Below, in pieces: positions 22,311-25,611 of a DNA stretch of 25,611 nucleotides; positions within the stretch are counted from its first letter, which is position 1, and every line of letters starts with the position of its first letter. Made by a program: the position numbers and the translations under genes. This DNA is from Pseudomonadota bacterium (GTDB lineage Bacteria > Myxococcota > UBA9042 > PHBI01): the NCBI GenBank assembly GCA_005788935.1, contig SYAK01000147.1:1-25611 (forward strand). The letters run 5' to 3'. The notes beneath the pieces are model-generated. The model did no database searches. It was not told the origin of the DNA and saw nothing but the letters and a program-made list of their open reading frames with translations.

Positions 22311-23896
22311 CATTTCATGCCCGCGGGCAGGAAGAGCCCGTGGCGGGTGGCCGCCTCGAGGGCTGGGCGCTCGGGGAGCTCGGCGAAGGCCCGCTCCCAG
22401 GCGCGGAAGTCTCCGCCGTCGCGCCAGGCCTTCAGCGCGGCGTGTCCCGCGGTCGCGTCGCCCTGGCTCATGCGGTACTCGACCCAGGCCCAGCGGGCGG
22501 ACGTCGAGCGGATCTCGGCGGTCCCGTCGAGCCCGCGGCGCAGTCGGTCAAGCGTCGCGTCAATGCGCGCCATGCCGGCAAAGGGCGCGTCGCCAAGCGG
22601 CGTGTGGAGCTTCGGGACGAGCGGCGAGACGCCAAGCGACGTCGGCAAGAGCGACGACAGCTCGCGCGCGAAGTCGATGAGCTCGTCGAGGTCCTCGTTT
22701 GTCTCGGTCGGCAGCCCGACGATGACGTAGAGCTTGAGCTTCAGCATGCCCGCGGCGCGCGCGAGCTCGGCGGCGTGTCGCAGGTGCTCGGTGCGGATGC
22801 CCTTCGCGAGCTTGTTGCGCTGGCGCTGGCTCGGCGCGTCGGACGCGATCGTCATCGTGCGGGCGCCGCCGCGGAAGAGCAGCTCGACGAACTCCGCGTC
22901 CATCCGGTCGGCCCGCAGCGACGAGATCCCGAGCTCGCGCCCCGAGTCGATGACCGCGCGCATCGCGTCGCGGATGCCCTCCCACTCGCTGATGGCCGCG
23001 CCGACGAAGCCGACGCGTGGGGCCCAGTCGGGGATACGGGCCATCACGCGCCCGACCTCGTTCTGCCGCATCGGGCTCTCGGGCGAACGCACGAGGCAGA
23101 ACTTGCAGAAGCGCGGGCAGCCGCGCGAGCCCTCGACGAGGAACATGGTCGAGAGCTCGGCGAGCGGGGTCACGATCTGCCCGTAGGCGGGCAGGCCGGC
23201 TGTCACCTTTTGGGTCGGCGGGATGCGGTCTCCCTGGGTCTCGGGGATCCAGACGCCTGTCACGGACCCGAGGCGGTCGAGCAGATCGTCGCGGTCGGCG
23301 GCCTCGCTCAGGGCGTGCAGGACCTGTGGCACGGCCACCTCACCGTCGCCGATGACCGCGAAATCGATGAAGTCCGCGAGCGGCAGGGGGTTCGAGGCGG
23401 TGAGAGGCCCGCCGATGAGCACCGCGGGGTGCCAGCGGTTGCGATCGTCGCGTCGGATCGGGATCTTCGCGAGGTCGAGCAGGTCGAAGAAGCCGAGGAT
23501 GTCGAGGTCCCACGTCATCGAGATCGCGACGAGGTCGAACTCCCGCAGCGGGCGCCCGGTCTCGAGCGAGATCGGCTCGTGTCCGCGCTCGCGCCACGCG
23601 CGGACGTCGTCGGGGAGGACCACGCGCTCGCATGCGAGGCCCTCGTGTTCGTTCATCAGGCGATAGATGACCTGATAGCCGAGCGAGCTCATCGCGGCGT
23701 GGTAGGGCAGGGGATAGCAGAGGGCGACCCGGAGCGGGGCGTCCTTGACGAGGGTGCCGCGCTCACTCGCGAGGAGGCTGGTCCGCCACGCCGTCGGGTC
23801 GAGGTAGCCGCGGTCACGCCGGGCCCGCTGTTCGGCGCCGCGGGGCAGGCGCGTGCGCGCGCCGCGGGTCTTCTCGGCGCCGCGTGCGGGCTTCAC
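22310..23896 (-). CDS. B12-binding-like radical SAM protein
   Basis: The protein has 528 residues. After a basic head, residues about 55-215 resemble the Rossmann-type cobalamin-binding domain of class-B-like radical SAM enzymes (LRVALCYPLPYHAAMSSLGYQ, FDLVAISMTWDLDILGFFDLL, AVLIGGPLTASNPLPLADF, FAVIGDGEVAVPQVLHAL), but the DxHxxG cobalamin motif is absent. The radical SAM barrel carries EGSRGCPRFCKFC (Cys260, Cys264, Cys267, motif CxxxCxxC for the 4Fe-4S cluster), followed by GFVGAAISEWEGI and KLYVIVGLPTETNEDL. Proteins of this layout (TIGR03960-like) modify diverse small molecules or macromolecules. A Trp/Arg-rich C-terminal region follows. Its GTG start overlaps the upstream deacetylase stop (GTGA), so the two are coupled. 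The substrate is unknown. Confidence 0.85.
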   Translation of the reverse strand: MKPARGAEKTRGARTRLPRGAEQRARRDRGYLDPTAWRTSLLASERGTLVKDAPLRVALCYPLPYHAAMSSLGYQVIYRLMNEHEGLACERVVLPDDVRAWRERGHEPISLETGRPLREFDLVAISMTWDLDILGFFDLLDLAKIPIRRDDRNRWHPAVLIGGPLTASNPLPLADFIDFAVIGDGEVAVPQVLHALSEAADRDDLLDRLGSVTGVWIPETQGDRIPPTQKVTAGLPAYGQIVTPLAELSTMFLVEGSRGCPRFCKFCLVRSPESPMRQNEVGRVMARIPDWAPRVGFVGAAISEWEGIRDAMRAVIDSGRELGISSLRADRMDAEFVELLFRGGARTMTIASDAPSQRQRNKLAKGIRTEHLRHAAELARAAGMLKLKLYVIVGLPTETNEDLDELIDFARELSSLLPTSLGVSPLVPKLHTPLGDAPFAGMARIDATLDRLRRGLDGTAEIRSTSARWAWVEYRMSQGDATAGHAALKAWRDGGDFRAWERAFAELPERPALEAATRHGLFLPAGMK

Positions 23897-24801
23897 GCGA
23901 ACTCCGTCGCGAGCTGCTCGAGGGTGGCGATCCCGTGGCTGTCGCGCAGCTCGCGGAAGATGCGGGTCAGGAGCGGCCGCTTGCGCGCGAGGCGCACCGT
24001 GAGGTCAGGTTGCCGGCGCAGCACTGGGTCGATGCGATCCTGTGTCAAATCACAGAGGTCGATACCGTGCAGTTCGAGATTCACAAACGGCAACTTGAGC
24101 ACCGCTCCGCGGATGAGGTCCCAGCCGCGCTCGCCGAGCGCGAGGAGGCTCGTGCCGATGACGGGAAAGCGTGTCACCGGCAACACTGTCACCGGAAACT
24201 CCACCAGCGGGCCTTCGGGACGGCGATGCGGCAGGCGATCGGCCCACATGACCCCAGGCGGCCCGACGATGGACTCCGAGCGCCGCCCGCGCAGCGCCAT
24301 CAGCGCGAGCACCCCGAGCTTCGCGAGGTAGTAGGGCGGACACGGGAAGAGCGAGCTGTCATACGTGTAACCCCGACGCCCCAGCGCCTCGAAGACGCGC
24401 GGGGTCATCGTGTAGCCCGGGGCGCGGAAGCCCGCGATCGGGCGGCCGCGGACCTGCCCGAGGATGGCGGCGGCGCCGTCGAGCTCGTCCGCGAGGGCGG
24501 CGTCAGAGAGCCGCACGAGGTCGTAGGGGTGGGTCAGGGAGTGGCTCGCGAGCTCATGCCCGGCCTTGACGAGCGACTCCGCCATGTCACGGGCGGCGCG
24601 GTTGTCTTCGAGGTCGCGGGCCACGACGAAGAAGGTCGCGCGCACCCCGAGCGCGTCGAAGAGCTCGGCGAAGCGCGGCACGCCGCAGGACCAGACCGCG
24701 TCCTCGACGCCGCCAGCCGCGAGGCCATGGATGCGGTAGTAGAGATGCAGGGCGTCGATGTCGACGTTGATCGCGGCGCGTCGCGTCGATGGGTCGGACA
24801 A
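23893..24801 (-). CDS. Polysaccharide (NodB-type) deacetylase family protein
   Basis: The protein has 302 residues without signal peptide. NVDIDAL (Asp14, Asp16) gives the catalytic/metal Asp, HELASHSLTHPYD gives metal ligands His87 and His91, GFRAPGYTMTP gives Arg126 and Pro128, and NLELHGIDL near residue 245 gives the final His motif, so the NodB zinc site looks complete. Such enzymes remove acetyl groups from GlcNAc-type sugars of wall or exopolysaccharide, or act on polyamines or small amides; an unexported form suggests action on lipid-linked or nucleotide-linked precursors. The start is TTG 24801, chosen because GGGAGAA lies 5 bases upstream and the frame upstream looks non-coding. First gene of a two-gene operon with the radical SAM gene. 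Confidence 0.85.
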   Translation of the reverse strand: MSDPSTRRAAINVDIDALHLYYRIHGLAAGGVEDAVWSCGVPRFAELFDALGVRATFFVVARDLEDNRAARDMAESLVKAGHELASHSLTHPYDLVRLSDAALADELDGAAAILGQVRGRPIAGFRAPGYTMTPRVFEALGRRGYTYDSSLFPCPPYYLAKLGVLALMALRGRRSESIVGPPGVMWADRLPHRRPEGPLVEFPVTVLPVTRFPVIGTSLLALGERGWDLIRGAVLKLPFVNLELHGIDLCDLTQDRIDPVLRRQPDLTVRLARKRPLLTRIFRELRDSHGIATLEQLATEFA

Positions 24802-24805
24802 GCGG

Positions 24806-24812
24806 TTCTCCC
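24806..24812 (-). promoter_or_regulatory. Ribosome binding site deciding the TTG start of the deacetylase gene
   Basis: On the minus strand GGGAGAA lies four bases before the TTG codon at 24801. It is the only good Shine-Dalgarno match near the N-terminus and supports TTG over longer readings. Confidence 0.65.
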
Positions 24813-24874
24813 GGGCGTGCGGCCTGCGTGCCGCGCTCTGGATAGCAGAGATGCGCGCGGCGGCGCCAGTCCGG

Positions 24875-24889
24875 TGACGCGTCGCGTCA
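24875..24889. repeat. Palindrome TGACGCG-T-CGCGTCA
   Basis: Perfect 7-bp arms around one central base. It shares the TGACG and CGTCA ends of the dispersed palindrome but with two extra central bases, so it may be a separate operator. It lies 74 bp upstream of the deacetylase start and 136 bp upstream of the activator start. Confidence 0.5.
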
Positions 24890-25024
24890 TCCGCCGCGGG
24901 GGCGCTCGACCATGGAAAAAATATTTCGTCCCGGAGCCCGCGCGCTGGGACGCCTCGAAGGCATGAGGAGGTGTGGGCGCCGCGATGCGCGCTCGGGACA
25001 CGATGACGGACGCGGAGGGGACAC

Positions 25025-25611
25025 ATGGCGCAGTGGAACAGGCTTGGCGGGCACCTCGAGACGGCGCCGGTGATGGTGCGTGATGGCCGCGTGATGGCGC
25101 CCGAGGCTCATGTGACGGGCCATGGCGTGCACGCGTCCCAGACCGTCGAGGTCGTGCGCCGCGGTGACGGGCTGCGGGTGTCGGTGGACGGCGGGGCGCG
25201 CCATGTGCGGACCGAGGCGGGCGAGGCCGTCTATCTCGGGCGGGAGCCGCTGCTCTTCGGGACGCGGCACACGTTGCGCGCCGCGGACGGCGGGGTCGTC
25301 GGCGCGTGGTTGTCGTGGGCGGGCATGCTCGGCGCCGATGCGGCGTCACTGCGGGTTTGGGGCGAGCTTGCGCAGGCCGCTGACAGTGGGGCTGCTGTCT
25401 GGCTGCGGGGCGACAGCGGGACGGGGAAGGAGCGGGCGGCGCGAGCGCTGCACGACTTCAGTCCGCGGTCGGGCAAGCCCTTCGTCGCGCTCAACTGCGC
25501 GGCCCTCCCGGACGGGCTCGTCGACGCCGAGCTCTTCGGGGTCGTGCGCGGGGCCTACACCGGCGCTGATCGCGATCGGCCAGGGGCCTTTCAGCTCGCC
25601 GACAGCGGGAC
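25025..25611 (+). CDS. Sigma-54-dependent transcriptional activator (cut at window end)
   Basis: The first 195 residues of a bacterial enhancer-binding protein are present. Residues 1-about 105 form a beta-rich sensor segment that resembles a degenerate FHA domain (VYLGREPLLFGTRHTLRA); it lacks the canonical phosphothreonine-binding set I would expect. The AAA+ domain follows: WLRGDSGTGKE (Walker A from residue 129), FVALNCAALPDGL, AELFG and GAYTGA (176-181). The last is the sigma-54 contact loop, with Tyr for the usual Phe. The Walker B, sensor and DNA-binding parts lie beyond the window. It would remodel sigma-54 RNA polymerase. GGAGGGG at 25014-25020 supports ATG 25025. It is divergent from the deacetylase operon, which it may control (inference). 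Confidence 0.9.
   Translation, partial: MAQWNRLGGHLETAPVMVRDGRVMAPEAHVTGHGVHASQTVEVVRRGDGLRVSVDGGARHVRTEAGEAVYLGREPLLFGTRHTLRAADGGVVGAWLSWAGMLGADAASLRVWGELAQAADSGAAVWLRGDSGTGKERAARALHDFSPRSGKPFVALNCAALPDGLVDAELFGVVRGAYTGADRDRPGAFQLADSG

Larger units (their letters stand above)
24802..25024. promoter_or_regulatory. Divergent regulatory region with AT-rich patch and palindrome
   Basis: This 223-bp stretch lies between the divergent deacetylase and sigma-54 activator genes. It contains the perfect 15-bp palindrome TGACGCG-T-CGCGTCA (24875-24889) and, 24 bases further on, the unusually AT-rich GGAAAAAATATTTCGTC (24914-24930), the most AT-rich point in this part of the window. Position and composition suggest promoters for one or both genes, but I cannot assign boxes with confidence. 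Confidence 0.5.

Noticed and set aside
22007..24331. 774-codon plus-strand open frame over the radical SAM and deacetylase genes
   Set aside because: The minus-strand frames carry intact catalytic motifs (CxxxCxxC, NodB motifs); the plus frame is Arg/Glu/Ala-rich with no domain.
1..25611. Search for a prophage, insertion sequence, CRISPR array, tRNA or toxin-antitoxin pair
   Set aside because: No transposase, integrase, terminal inverted repeats, regularly spaced repeats, tRNA-like cloverleaf or paired small genes were seen.

Overview
The window is very GC-rich (about 70% by eye), densely coded DNA from a Gram-negative bacterium. Outer-membrane lipoproteins, a large outer-membrane beta-barrel protein, a PEGA-domain protein with a C-terminal membrane anchor, a Kelch-type lipoprotein and a sigma-54 activator fit a Myxococcota-like (deltaproteobacterial) genome. 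That placement is an inference from gene content. No rRNA, tRNA, CRISPR array or insertion sequence was seen.

Layout. (1) 1-373, minus strand: the N-terminal part of an ABC exporter, cut by the window edge. Bases 1-59 exactly duplicate bases 946-1004 and look like an assembly artefact. (2) 575-5737, plus: a soluble lytic transglycosylase lipoprotein and a large lipoprotein combining an alpha/beta-hydrolase-like, a fibronectin-like and a ThuA/GATase-like domain. (3) 5819-6979, minus: a CPBP intramembrane protease, convergent with the previous gene across three palindromes. (4) 7109-17080, plus: four tightly spaced genes (PEGA/membrane anchor, Kelch lipoprotein, 1745-residue outer-membrane protein, polytopic inner-membrane protein) that look like one envelope-spanning operon. 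(5) 17214-21766, plus: OmpA/BON-like protein, coiled-coil/helix-hairpin-helix membrane protein, CYTH phosphatase, DUF4442-type hotdog protein and a cation diffusion facilitator, probably one operon ending in a hairpin. (6) 21919-22242, plus: a small acidic orphan protein followed by a strong terminator. (7) 22310-24801, minus: a translationally coupled polysaccharide deacetylase and radical SAM protein. (8) 25025 to the end, plus: a truncated sigma-54-dependent activator.

Most of the window therefore concerns the cell envelope: peptidoglycan turnover, surface lipoproteins, outer-membrane assemblies, membrane proteolysis and polysaccharide modification.

The least explained signals are the four-gene envelope operon at 7109-17080 and a dispersed palindrome, TGAC-N5-GTCA (best form CCTGACGAAACGTCAGG). 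The palindrome occurs eight times, both between and inside genes, far more often than chance predicts.
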